NCBI GenBank assembly: GCA_964244115.1
Contig: CAXTHM010000037.1
Coordinates: 1 to 36,964, forward strand
From: CADCWK01 sp964244115
GTDB lineage: Bacteria; Chloroflexota; Chloroflexia; Thermomicrobiales; UBA6265
DNA length: 36,964 bases
Direction: 5' to 3'
A program made the position numbers and the translations under genes. Under the pieces are notes generated by a model that saw only the letters and a program-made list of their open reading frames with translations, had not been told where the DNA came from and did no database searches. Positions 17,860 to 25,775 of the stretch are shown piece after piece (the first letter of the stretch is position 1; every line of letters begins with the position of its first letter).

Positions 17860-18150
17860 ATGGACGACATCTGGGAATCGCAGCTGTTCGCCTCACTGTC
17901 CGACCTCCTCGCGGCGGTCAACGACCGGGGATTGAGCGCCGACCGGTTCAAGGTCGTCGCGGAGCCCTCCCACTCCGGCCCGGCGAGGTTCCACCTGCTC
18001 TACCTGACCGGTGCGGAGCCGGACCCGCTGCTCGCGACGGTCTCGGTCGGAGCGGTGGACACGACGGATCTCGATGTCGCCGAGGAGCGGTTCGAGGCGG
18101 TCGATGAGGCCGAGGCGATCATCCGCGACAGCCAGCACGAGCACGGTTGA
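17860..18150 (+). CDS. Small conserved-looking hypothetical protein after rsmI
   Basis: A 96-residue acidic protein starting at the ATG at 17860, 7 bp after the rsmI stop, with AAGGAGG about 11 bases before the start. I do not recognise a family. It is predicted to be soluble: an N-terminal helical stretch (SQLFASLSDLLAAVNDRGL), a central beta region (RFKVVAEPSHSGPARFHLLYL) and an acidic helical end (DVAEERFEAVDEAEAIIRDS). The tight spacing implies co-transcription with rsmI. An alternative start at 17815 would overlap the end of rsmI. Confidence 0.65.
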   Translation: MDDIWESQLFASLSDLLAAVNDRGLSADRFKVVAEPSHSGPARFHLLYLTGAEPDPLLATVSVGAVDTTDLDVAEERFEAVDEAEAIIRDSQHEHG

Positions 18151-18194
18151 TCGCCGATTGCCGGGAGTCATCGGAGTGGGTGTGGCGGCGAGCA

Positions 18195-18250
18195 GACCTC
18201 TCCCCCGGCCCCTCTCCGGCTGCGATGGGTCCCGGAGAGGGGACTCATGC
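18195..18250. repeat. GC-rich intergenic palindrome (dispersed family)
   Basis: An 11-bp perfect stem CCCCTCTCCGG/CCGGAGAGGGG (18209-18219 with 18232-18242) around a 12-base loop, with a TCCCCCGGCC left flank and a CTCATGC right flank shared with the element at 8769-8808. It sits just past the small gene after rsmI. Confidence 0.6.
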
Positions 18251-18299
18251 CGACCTGTTTGAGGCCAGGCAGACCCTGTGAGAACGATTGTCCCGTAAG

Positions 18300-18343
18300 A
18301 ACCGGAACGCCCCGTGAGCGTCGACTCACGGGGCGTTCCGGTT
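18300..18343. terminator. Bidirectional hairpin terminator between rsmI unit and rodA
   Basis: A perfect 19-bp stem (18300-18318 with 18325-18343) with a 6-base loop sits between convergent transcription units, 26 bp beyond the rodA stop. U-runs are poor on both sides, but the length, perfection and position strongly suggest a shared terminator. Confidence 0.7.
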
Positions 18344-18368
18344 GTCCGGTCCTGGCGATTCTTTGCCG

Positions 18369-19523
18369 CTACAGGCCGCGCTGGAAGGCGAACTTGCGGT
18401 GGCCCATCAGGATGCTCTGCAGGATGCCGATCCCGGCGAGGTAGGTCCAGAGCGACGATGAGCCCTCGCTGATGAAGGGGAGCGTCACGCCGGTGACGGG
18501 CATGATGCCGATGTTGTAGCCGATGTTGAGGAACGTCTGGAAGAACAGCATCCCGAAGATGCCCATCGCCAGGCACTGGCCGAGCTGGTCGCGGGCGAGG
18601 TCGACGACCCGCAGGACCCGCCAGAGCAGGATCATGAACGACAGCATCAGCGCGATCATGCCGACGAAGCCGAACATGCTGCTGACATGCGCGAAGATGA
18701 AGTCGGATTCCTTGACCGAGAGCAGGTCGTACTGGCTCTGGGTGCCGCCGGCCAGGCCCCGGCCCCAGAGCCCGCCGTCGCCGACCGCGATCCGGGCCTG
18801 GATGATGTTGAAGCCGGCATCGGTCGGGTCGCTCTCAGGGTTGTAACTGATCAGCAGCCGCGTCCTCTGGTAGTCCTCCATGACGAAGTTCCAGGCGAAC
18901 CAGACTACTGCCGGCAGCGAGAGCAGACCGAGGACGAAGTAGATCGGGCGGGTGCGGGCGGCGATCATGACCGAGAACCACATCACCATGTAGATGATCG
19001 CCGAGCCCAGGTCCGGCTCGGACAGGACCATCGCCGCCGGGAGGGCGACGATGAGCGAGGCTACGATCATGTTGAGCGGCTGGCGCATGGCGGAACCACG
19101 GGACGAGACGAACGTAGCCAGGGCGATCAGCGTCGTGATCTTGGCAAACTCCGACGGCTGGATCGTGACGGGACCGATCTGGACCCAGGAGTGCGCCCCG
19201 CCGATCGTGGTCCCGATGACGCGGACCGAGGCGATCCCGGCCAGTCCCACGATGTAGAACGGGATCGCCAGGGAGGCCAGGAACCGGTAGTCGATGCTCG
19301 CCAGGATGAGCATCAGGGCGATGCCGACGACCGCGAAGATGCCCTGTTGGACTGCGTTGGTCTCACCGGCGGTGCTCAGTCCGTAGGCACTGAAGATGGC
19401 GACGAGGCCGAAGCCCATCAGGACCAGCATCGTGACGATCATGTAGAAGTCGAAGTCGCGCCAGCTCGATTCCGAGCGGGACCGTGACGATCGGGTGCCG
19501 AGGGCGACGGCCATGCGCGACAT
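18369..19523 (-). CDS. rodA: RodA/FtsW/SpoVE-family peptidoglycan polymerase
   Basis: A 384-residue multispanning SEDS-family protein that polymerises lipid II into glycan strands for cell elongation, normally with a class B PBP. About ten membrane segments are evident. Family signatures are GGAHSWVQIGPVTIQPSEFAKI, LSEPDLGSAIIY, GDGGLWGRGLAGGTQSQ, ESDFIFAHVSSMFGF, and NIGIMPVTGVTLPFISEGSSSLW. These include the SEDS catalytic region between TM7 and TM8 and the GxPLPFxS-like loop. RodA rather than FtsW is inferred from the short N-terminus and the GLWGRG context. An ATG at 19523 is used. The second ATG at 19514 has AAGGA 8 bases upstream and is an equally good start. No PBP partner gene is adjacent in this window. 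Confidence 0.9.
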   Translation of the reverse strand: MSRMAVALGTRSSRSRSESSWRDFDFYMIVTMLVLMGFGLVAIFSAYGLSTAGETNAVQQGIFAVVGIALMLILASIDYRFLASLAIPFYIVGLAGIASVRVIGTTIGGAHSWVQIGPVTIQPSEFAKITTLIALATFVSSRGSAMRQPLNMIVASLIVALPAAMVLSEPDLGSAIIYMVMWFSVMIAARTRPIYFVLGLLSLPAVVWFAWNFVMEDYQRTRLLISYNPESDPTDAGFNIIQARIAVGDGGLWGRGLAGGTQSQYDLLSVKESDFIFAHVSSMFGFVGMIALMLSFMILLWRVLRVVDLARDQLGQCLAMGIFGMLFFQTFLNIGYNIGIMPVTGVTLPFISEGSSSLWTYLAGIGILQSILMGHRKFAFQRGL

Positions 19524-19881
19524 CCTTGCGAGGGGCTGGGGCGAGGGGGCGATCGGGGTCCGCGGGCACCGGGCGGGCTCCGGTGATGAGTCGCGTCAGT
19601 CTACTTCGTCGTACCGATCGGGGCAGGCAAATCCATCATGACGCCCTGCCCGCCTGCGATCATGGCGACGCAACCTGAAGACCGGGCGCTCAAGCCGCCC
19701 GGCAACTCGGAGAGAGGACGATCTCACGATGCGTCTTCGAATATCGTGACGACTCTGACGGGTCATCGAGGCCACGATGGCTCTGCCTGTACGCCCGGCA
19801 AGATCGGCGATTGCCAGAGATTGACGATTGGCTGGGCGGCTTGAGCGCCCGGTTGGGAGAGCATGTCTCCGGCCGGGGCGA
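19524..19881. other. Intergenic region between rodA and HD gene, with inverted repeats
   Basis: 358 bp without a credible gene. It lies upstream of rodA and downstream of the HD-domain gene, which are both on the minus strand, so it should hold the rodA promoter. The only clear structure is a pair of 20-base inverted repeats at 19681-19700 and 19834-19853. Confidence 0.5.
19681..19853. repeat. Paired 20-bp inverted repeats, dispersed palindrome family
   Basis: ACCGGGCGCTCAAGCCGCCC (19681-19700) and its exact reverse complement (19834-19853) bracket 133 bases. Each arm can also fold alone into a CCGGGCG/CGCCCGG hairpin. A third copy with one mismatch occurs at 27191-27210 just past the insertion sequence. 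The pair could be the ends of a small non-autonomous element or a REP-type doublet. Confidence 0.6.
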
Positions 19882-20727
19882 TTACAGAACGACCACCTCA
19901 TTGATGGAGATGTGGAAGACGCAGTCGAGCAGCGTGGCGGCGTGGCGGCTCATCAGCATCCGGGGCAGGAAGATCTCGAAGTACTCCATCACCGGCGCCA
20001 TCTCGGTGTCGATCGCCAGCTCCAGGGTGATCGTCTTCGCCGCCGTGTCGACCCGGAGGAAGGACGACGTCGCGGCGTAGTTGACCCGGTCGTGCTGGTC
20101 GAACGTCGTCTGGTCGGTGTTGCGGACCCGGGAGCGGTGGACGTCGGACTTGTCGGCCAGGATCAGCGCCGCCGAGACCGGGTGGACCGGCTCGCCGAGG
20201 CGCCCGCCGTCGTCGCCGTGCGAGCCGATCGCGCCCAGGACGACCGCCGTGTCCTCTGGGTCCATCGCGAGCCGGGTCAGGATCGGGTAGGCGAGCATGG
20301 CGCCAGTCGAGGCGTGCCCGTGGCGGCTGATGACGTTGCCGATGTCGTGCAGGTAGCCGGCGACCGCGGCCAGTTCCTGCTGGCGTTCGTCGTAGCCGAG
20401 CAGCCGGAGGACGTTGCGGGCAATGCTGGAGACGAGGCCGACGTGGCGGAAGCCGTGCTCGGTGAAGCCCAGCACGCCGAGGTTGCGGTTGGCCTGGAGG
20501 ATGAAGGCCCGGACCTCGGGGTCGTTGCGGACGACTTCGGCCTTGAGGCTCGCGACCGATCGGTCGTCCTGCGAGGCGGTCGTCGGCTCGACGCCCCCGC
20601 CGCCGATCCGCGGCCCGGTCCCCAGGGGGACGATCACCTCGCTGCCGGCGTCGACGGCTCCCAGCACGGTATCGGGCTGACTCGTCGGAGCGACGGGTCG
20701 ACTCGGACGGTCGTTCTGGTCGGGCAT
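19882..20727 (-). CDS. HD-domain phosphohydrolase
   Basis: A 281-residue HD-superfamily protein. About 55 disordered N-terminal residues precede the domain. The metal-binding residues are His95 (FRHVG), His117-Asp118 (GYLHDIGNVISRHGH) and Asp182 (LILADKSDVHRSRV), with His160 in AIGSHGDD. This is the pattern of HD phosphodiesterases and phosphatases. The C-terminal 80 residues form a separate beta-rich module (TLELAIDTEMAPVMEYFEIFLPRM). The substrate is unknown and could be a nucleotide or a second messenger. The ATG at 20727 has GGAGG 10 bases before it; the longer upstream frame runs opposite the NfeD gene and is discarded. It is divergent from the NfeD-flotillin pair. Confidence 0.82.
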   Translation of the reverse strand: MPDQNDRPSRPVAPTSQPDTVLGAVDAGSEVIVPLGTGPRIGGGGVEPTTASQDDRSVASLKAEVVRNDPEVRAFILQANRNLGVLGFTEHGFRHVGLVSSIARNVLRLLGYDERQQELAAVAGYLHDIGNVISRHGHASTGAMLAYPILTRLAMDPEDTAVVLGAIGSHGDDGGRLGEPVHPVSAALILADKSDVHRSRVRNTDQTTFDQHDRVNYAATSSFLRVDTAAKTITLELAIDTEMAPVMEYFEIFLPRMLMSRHAATLLDCVFHISINEVVVL

Positions 20728-20958
20728 GGGTCTGCGTCCTCCTGGTGATGCGGTGTCCTGAAGTATAGGCGCGGCGGCCCGCGCAACCCTCCGGAATCGG
20801 GCTGATCTCGTCCCATCGAACAGACCGGGCCGATGGCGATCGGGTACCATATCGTCAGCCGACCCGGCGACATTCCCGAACGAGAAACGAGATCTTGTCG
20901 CCCTGGCCGAACGTCCGATGAGGGGCAGGCCGCGGTCGCCACGCGAGGGAGTCGGGCC

Positions 20959-21690
20959 ATGTTCCCCATCAACGATCTGCTCGACGCCATCCTGCTCGGC
21001 AGCTTCTTCTTCGGGCTCATCTTCGTCGTCTTCACGCTCGTCGCCGGCTCCATCGGCGGCGGCGGAGATGCTGGCGGTCACGAGATCGGCGGTCACGAGC
21101 TCGGTGGCCATGATGTCGGCGCCGGGCATCATGGCGGCGTCGACCTGCTCGGCTACCTCAACGTCAGCGCCATCCTCGCCTTCGTGAGCTGGTTCGGCGG
21201 TGTCGGCTACCTCGTCCGCAACGGGCTGGGTTGGTTCGCGCCGGTCGCCCTGCTGATCGGCCTCGTTGCCGGGGTGGTGGGCGCTGCCGCCGTGACCTGG
21301 TTCCTGCGCGAGGTGATCGCACCGTCGGACAAGGCGATGGACCCCCACGATTACGAGTTACCCGGAACGCTCGCCCGGGTGACGTCGTCCATCAGAGCGG
21401 ACGGCACCGGCGAGATCGTCTACGAGCAGCAGGGCTACCGGCAGGTGTCGGCCGCCCGTGGGCTCGACGGAGCCGCCGTCGCCCGTGGGGTCGAGGTGGT
21501 CATCCTCGAGACCCGGGCCGGGATCGCCTACGTCCAGCCGTGGACCGACCTGATCGACGAGAGCGACGAGAAGGCGCTCCGGGCATCGCTCGAAGACGAG
21601 TTCCGGGCGCTGGACGAGCTCACGGTCGATCGGCCGGGTGTCGAACCAGCGGTCCCGACCGGTCCGCGACGGGAGACGACGGCATCGTGA
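20959..21690 (+). CDS. NfeD-like membrane protein (flotillin partner)
   Basis: A 243-residue integral membrane protein. After an N-terminal transmembrane segment (ILLGSFFFGLIFVVFTLVAG) comes a His/Gly-rich stretch with four GGH-type units, then two or three more membrane segments (about 75-125), and a C-terminal OB-fold domain starting LPGTLARVTSSIRADGTGEIVY and ending near AYVQPWTD. This is the NfeD architecture. The flotillin gene starts 109 bp downstream, the classic NfeD-flotillin pairing of bacterial functional membrane microdomains. The ATG at 20959 has GAGGGAG upstream. The His-rich loop could bind metal, which is an inference only. Confidence 0.82.
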   Translation: MFPINDLLDAILLGSFFFGLIFVVFTLVAGSIGGGGDAGGHEIGGHELGGHDVGAGHHGGVDLLGYLNVSAILAFVSWFGGVGYLVRNGLGWFAPVALLIGLVAGVVGAAAVTWFLREVIAPSDKAMDPHDYELPGTLARVTSSIRADGTGEIVYEQQGYRQVSAARGLDGAAVARGVEVVILETRAGIAYVQPWTDLIDESDEKALRASLEDEFRALDELTVDRPGVEPAVPTGPRRETTAS

Positions 21691-21799
21691 CACGTTCGTA
21701 ACCGGCCCGGGTTATCCCTGTCAGCACAGTACCGTATCCTTGACCGGCATGGGTGGCGAAGTCGCCGTCCGGCGCGAGAGGCGCGGCAAGGAGTCATGG

Positions 21800-23398
21800 A
21801 TGAGTCTGATCGAACTTCTCATCATCGTCGGTGGACTGGTCGTCCTGCTCGCGTTGATCTTCGCGGTCAGCGCGGCGCTCTACCGCAAGGTCGGGCCGAA
21901 CGAGGCGCTGCTCGTCTACGGGTTCGGTGGCACGAAAGTCATCAAGGGCAGCGGCAAGGTCGTCTGGCCGATGGTCCAGCAGTCCCGCAGTCTGTCGCTG
22001 GAGCTGATGAGCTTCGACGTGGCGCCCAGCCAGGACCTCTACACCAACCAGGGTGTGGCGGTGAACGTCGAGGCCGTCGCCCAGATCAAGGTCAAGAGTG
22101 ACCCGGTCAGCATCCTGACGGCGGCGGAGCAGTTCCTGAACAAGGGCCGTCCCGAGCAGCAGGACCTGATCCGGCTCGTCATGGAAGGCCATCTCCGCGG
22201 CATCACCGGTCAGCTGACGGTCGAGTCGATCGTCAAGGAGCCGGAGATGGTCGCCGACCGGATGCGGTCGAACATCGCCGAGGACATGAACAAGATGGGC
22301 CTGGAGGTCATCTCGTTCACGATCCGCGAGGTCCGGGACAAGAACGAGTACATCCTCAACATGGGCAAGCCGGACATCGCCCTCGTCAAGCGGCAGGCCG
22401 ACATCGCGACGGCGGAGGCCGACCGCGACACCTCGATCAAGCGGGCCAACGCGACCCGCGAGGCCCGGATCGCCGAGGCGATGGCGCAGCAGGACGAGGT
22501 CATCGCCCAGACGGCCAGCCAGACCAAGCAGGCTGAGGCTGTGCGCGACCTCAATCTCAAGCAGGCGGAGTACAACGCGACGGTCCAGACGCAGCAGGCC
22601 GTCGCCGAGAAGGCCTACGAGATCCAGGCCAACGTCCAGCAGCAGCGGGTGGTCGAGGAAGAAGTCCGGATCGAGCAGGTCCGGAAGATGGGCCAGGTCG
22701 CCGTCCAGGACGCCGAGATCCAGCGCCGCGAGAAGGAGCTGATCGCGACGGTCCTGAAGTCCGCCGAGGTCGAGCGCCAGCGGATCGAGACGCTGGCCGA
22801 GGCCGACCGGAACCGCCAGGTCTCCCATGCGACCGGTGAGGCGGAGGCGACGCGGCTCGACGGCAACGCCCGCGCCGACATCACCCGGATCCAGGGTCTG
22901 GCCGAGGCCGACATCATCCGGGCCAAGGGCGATGCCGAGGCCGGGGCGATGAACGTCCGGGCGCTGGCGTATCAGGAGTACAACCAGGCCGCGGTCCTCG
23001 ACAAGCTGCTGAGCAGCCTGCCGGAGATGGTCCGGGCCGTCAGCGAGCCGCTCTCGCGGATCGACCGGATCACGGTGGTCGGCACGGGTGGCGACTCCAC
23101 CGGGGTCAACCGGATCACCGGCGACATGACCCAGATCGTCGCCCAGGTCCCGGCCCTGCTGGAGTCCCTGACCGGCATCAGCCTGAACGATCTTCTGAAG
23201 CGGGTGCCGGGGATCGACGAGACGGGCAGCGAGGGCTCCCGCTCGGCCCATCGCAACGATGTCGTCGAGACCACCGGCGTCGCCCGCCCGGCCGCTCCGG
23301 CCCAGCCGGCCGCGAACGGCGCCGCGAACGGCTCGACCTCCAACGGGCATCGTCCCGTCCCGACGCTGGCCCGGCCCGAGCCGACGCCGGTCGAGTAG
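21800..23398 (+). CDS. Flotillin family protein (SPFH domain)
   Basis: A 532-residue flotillin. A single N-terminal membrane anchor (LLIIVGGLVVLLALIFAVSAAL) is followed by the SPFH/band-7 domain (YRKVGPNEALLVYGFGG to MGLEVISFTIREVRD). A long Ala/Glu/Gln-rich coiled coil follows (about 200-390, with EAEATR and AEAD repeats), then an oligomerisation region (LDKLLSSLPEMVRAVSEPLSRIDRITVV) and a disordered Pro/Ala tail. Flotillins scaffold detergent-resistant membrane domains and affect signalling and envelope fluidity. The ATG at 21800 has AAGGAG 6 bases before it. It follows the NfeD-like gene on the same strand. Confidence 0.92.
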   Translation: MSLIELLIIVGGLVVLLALIFAVSAALYRKVGPNEALLVYGFGGTKVIKGSGKVVWPMVQQSRSLSLELMSFDVAPSQDLYTNQGVAVNVEAVAQIKVKSDPVSILTAAEQFLNKGRPEQQDLIRLVMEGHLRGITGQLTVESIVKEPEMVADRMRSNIAEDMNKMGLEVISFTIREVRDKNEYILNMGKPDIALVKRQADIATAEADRDTSIKRANATREARIAEAMAQQDEVIAQTASQTKQAEAVRDLNLKQAEYNATVQTQQAVAEKAYEIQANVQQQRVVEEEVRIEQVRKMGQVAVQDAEIQRREKELIATVLKSAEVERQRIETLAEADRNRQVSHATGEAEATRLDGNARADITRIQGLAEADIIRAKGDAEAGAMNVRALAYQEYNQAAVLDKLLSSLPEMVRAVSEPLSRIDRITVVGTGGDSTGVNRITGDMTQIVAQVPALLESLTGISLNDLLKRVPGIDETGSEGSRSAHRNDVVETTGVARPAAPAQPAANGAANGSTSNGHRPVPTLARPEPTPVE

Positions 23399-23432
23399 GG
23401 TCGGAGATGCCCGGACGGGAACCGATCAGCGA

Positions 23433-23465
23433 GGACCGGCGGGTAGTCCGACTGCTCGCCGGTCC
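23433..23465 (+). terminator. Hairpin downstream of flotillin gene
   Basis: A perfect 9-bp stem GGACCGGCG/CGCCGGTCC (23433-23441 with 23457-23465) with a 15-base loop, 35 bases past the flotillin stop. There is no U-run, so the terminator call is weak. Confidence 0.35.
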
Positions 23466-23624
23466 CCGTCGGTGTCGTCCGAGTCGTCTCGAAACGCTCG
23501 GGCGCGTTCCGTACGGGACGGTCGCTGGCCCGTGATATGCTCTTCGATCGCACCAGAGGTGGGTCACGCGCCTCATCGCCCGACCAGACAGGCCCGCGAG
23601 ACACCGGGGTAAGGAAGTAGCACT

Positions 23625-24191
23625 ATGGCAGCCGATCCGTTCGGCGAGCGATCGCTCTTCGACGCCCAGCGCGTCCGAGTGGAGGCGATCGGCGAACCCG
23701 GGCAACGACGATTCCGGATGATGGTCGTCGCCGATGGCGACACGGCCATCATGTGGATGGAGAAGCAGCAGATGCAGGCGCTCGGGCTGGCGCTCAATCA
23801 GATGCTCGAGCAGTTCTCCGACGACACGCTCGAACTGGGTCGTGGCGACGTCCCGATCGAGTTCGACACCGATACCCGACGGCAGTTCCGGGTGGGTCGG
23901 ATCGAACTCGGTTTCGACGAGCCCAACGGCCGGGTGGTGGTCATCGCCCACGACATCAACAGCGGCGAGGAGGACGAGGACGCCGAGGCGGTCGCCAAGC
24001 CGTTCGCCTGCCGCCTGACCCGTTCCCAGGCCGAGGCCGTCAGTGGCTCGGCCGCGTCGCTGGTTGCCGCCGGTCGGCCGCGCTGCTCGATGTGCGGCGT
24101 GCCGATGGGACCCGGTGTCCATGTCTGCGCCCAGCAGAACGGCCACCTGCCGATCCCATTCAGCGAGCTCGCCGAAGAGGACCCGTTCTAG
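23625..24191 (+). CDS. DUF3090 family protein
   Basis: A 188-residue soluble protein of a family found mainly in Actinobacteria and Chloroflexota, function not established. Family features are the opening RVRVEAIGEPGQRRFRMMV, the EKQQMQALGLALNQMLEQ helix, the strand GRIELGFDEPNGRVVVIAHD, the LTRSQAEAVSGSAASLVAAGRP segment, and a small C-terminal zinc-knuckle-like end CSMCGVPMGPGVHVC-x4-NGH. In actinobacteria the gene often lies beside a phosphoglycerate-mutase-like gene; none is present here. The ATG at 23625 has AAGGAAG upstream. It stands 226 bp after flotillin and 76 bp before the next gene. Confidence 0.85.
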   Translation: MAADPFGERSLFDAQRVRVEAIGEPGQRRFRMMVVADGDTAIMWMEKQQMQALGLALNQMLEQFSDDTLELGRGDVPIEFDTDTRRQFRVGRIELGFDEPNGRVVVIAHDINSGEEDEDAEAVAKPFACRLTRSQAEAVSGSAASLVAAGRPRCSMCGVPMGPGVHVCAQQNGHLPIPFSELAEEDPF

Positions 24192-24267
24192 CGTTGCCAT
24201 GCGGGGCAGACCGTTCCCAGGACCCGCCTGAGTCCACACGTCGCCTCTCCGCCGAACCGGAGGTCCA

Positions 24268-25488
24268 TTGATCCGCTACGTCATGGTCGCCGCCGTCGTG
24301 CTCGTCGCGACGGTGGCCGGTTCGTTTGCGGCCTTGTCAGCGATCGGGGCCCAGAGTTCGAATTCGGTCGACGTCTCCGCCGCGTTGCTCCTGCCGGCCG
24401 ACCTCGACACGATCGGGCTGGATGACTACGGCACCGGTGTCGGGGTGACGGGCGGACCGGTCGCGTTGGTGACGTTCGATCGGACCTACCGCGGCGCCGG
24501 AGCCGACGATCGCCGGTTCGCGTCCGCTGACGGGCTCGAGTTCGGCGCGGCGCTGTATCTGCTTGACCGGTCCGTCGTGGAGCAGCCAGCCAGGGTGTTG
24601 AGTTCCGTCCTGGTCTACGCCGATGCCGACGCCGCGTCCGCCGCGTTCGACGCGATCTCCGCCGCCCGGTTGGACGTCGCTGCCGAATCGGACCTCGACG
24701 CCGCCGATGACACGGACGCGGACGCGGCGGCAACCTTCGTGATCGCTGGGGTCGCCCCCTACGACGATCAGGACTTCCGGCAGACCTCGGTCGTCGCGCG
24801 AACCGGGTCCGCGTTGATCGAGGTTGCGATCGAGCGGCAGGATGGCACCTCGGCGTCGGTCGACGATGTCGCTGCGCTGCTGCCGCCCGTCCTTTCACGG
24901 CTGGCCGACGCAGGGGAACGGGCCGAGTCCCTCGGAGTACGGATCCCGGAGATCACCGGGACTGGCGTCTTGCCGAGTCTGAGCCGGTACGTCGTTCGCG
25001 CCGGTGAGGCGATCCCCCAGTACGCTCAGTCGGACGAGGATGCCGAGGCGCAGGCCGCGACGTTCGCCGCGTTCGAGACGAGCGAGGTCTTTCAGTTCGG
25101 CTACACCGTCGCCGTCGATGGTCCGCTCGTGGGTGGGTTCGTCTCCCGGCATGACAGTGACGATGCCGCCCGAGCCTACTTCCGCGCGATCCCCGATCTG
25201 CTCGCCTCGAATGACCGGTACGACGATGTCCGGGTCGGGAACGCGATCGTCCGGGCCGGCGACTCCGCAACCGTGGTTACATATGGGATCGCCGGGGACG
25301 ATGGGATCGTGGTGACGGAGGTGATCGTCCTGCTCGGTGACGTCGTCGCCGAGCTGATCGTCAACGCCACCGACGCCGTCTCCACGGACGACACGACGAC
25401 CTTCGCCCAATCGGTTGAAGCGTGCGTGACCGGCGATGACTGCCAGCCGCTGACGGTTCCCGATGACGCCGGTTTCGGCACCGACTGA
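24268..25488 (+). CDS. Secreted protein of unknown function with two similar modules
   Basis: A 406-residue exported protein. A signal peptide or membrane anchor occupies residues 1-27 (VAAVVLVATVAGSFAALSAIGA). I do not recognise a family. The mature part looks like an internal duplication. Each half has a beta stretch with a DR/SR turn, a helix rich in Ala and Asp (ADADAASAAFDAI; HDSDDAARAYFRAI), a strand with a valine-rich core (GSALIEVAIERQ; VVAELIVNATD), and a closing helix (VDDVAALLPPVLSRL; DTTTFAQSVEACV). A CVTGDDC pair near the end may form a disulfide. The start is TTG at 24268 with GGAGG 4 bases before it; the ATG at 24283 is possible. The protein is strongly acidic. Confidence 0.65.
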   Translation: MIRYVMVAAVVLVATVAGSFAALSAIGAQSSNSVDVSAALLLPADLDTIGLDDYGTGVGVTGGPVALVTFDRTYRGAGADDRRFASADGLEFGAALYLLDRSVVEQPARVLSSVLVYADADAASAAFDAISAARLDVAAESDLDAADDTDADAAATFVIAGVAPYDDQDFRQTSVVARTGSALIEVAIERQDGTSASVDDVAALLPPVLSRLADAGERAESLGVRIPEITGTGVLPSLSRYVVRAGEAIPQYAQSDEDAEAQAATFAAFETSEVFQFGYTVAVDGPLVGGFVSRHDSDDAARAYFRAIPDLLASNDRYDDVRVGNAIVRAGDSATVVTYGIAGDDGIVVTEVIVLLGDVVAELIVNATDAVSTDDTTTFAQSVEACVTGDDCQPLTVPDDAGFGTD

Positions 25489-25683
25489 CTGACGGCTCAG
25501 ATAATGTCGGCGCGGGAACCGTTCCTCGTGGTGCCCCCGCCATCTTCGGTGCAGGACGGTGCGGATCAGATGCGAAGAGCACCGTTCTTAATATCTCGAA
25601 GACCGATACCGTAATCTCCTCCTGGCATCCGACCGACCTGGCCTGTGGCCATCTGATCTTCGTCAATCACCCCTTAGACGGAT

Positions 25684-25714
25684 GGCTTATGAAGTTTGCG
25701 GAAATACTTCGGTG
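25684..25714 (+). repeat. Left terminal inverted repeat of the IS630 element
   Basis: 31 bases matching the reverse complement of 27109-27139 at 28 positions (mismatches at repeat positions 5, 12 and 21). The transposase start is 62 bases further in. Confidence 0.85.
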
Positions 25715-25775
25715 ATAGGATAGGAGACGTCTCACCGGCTGGCGACCTACGTCGCCGCGCTCCTGGAGGGTTCCC

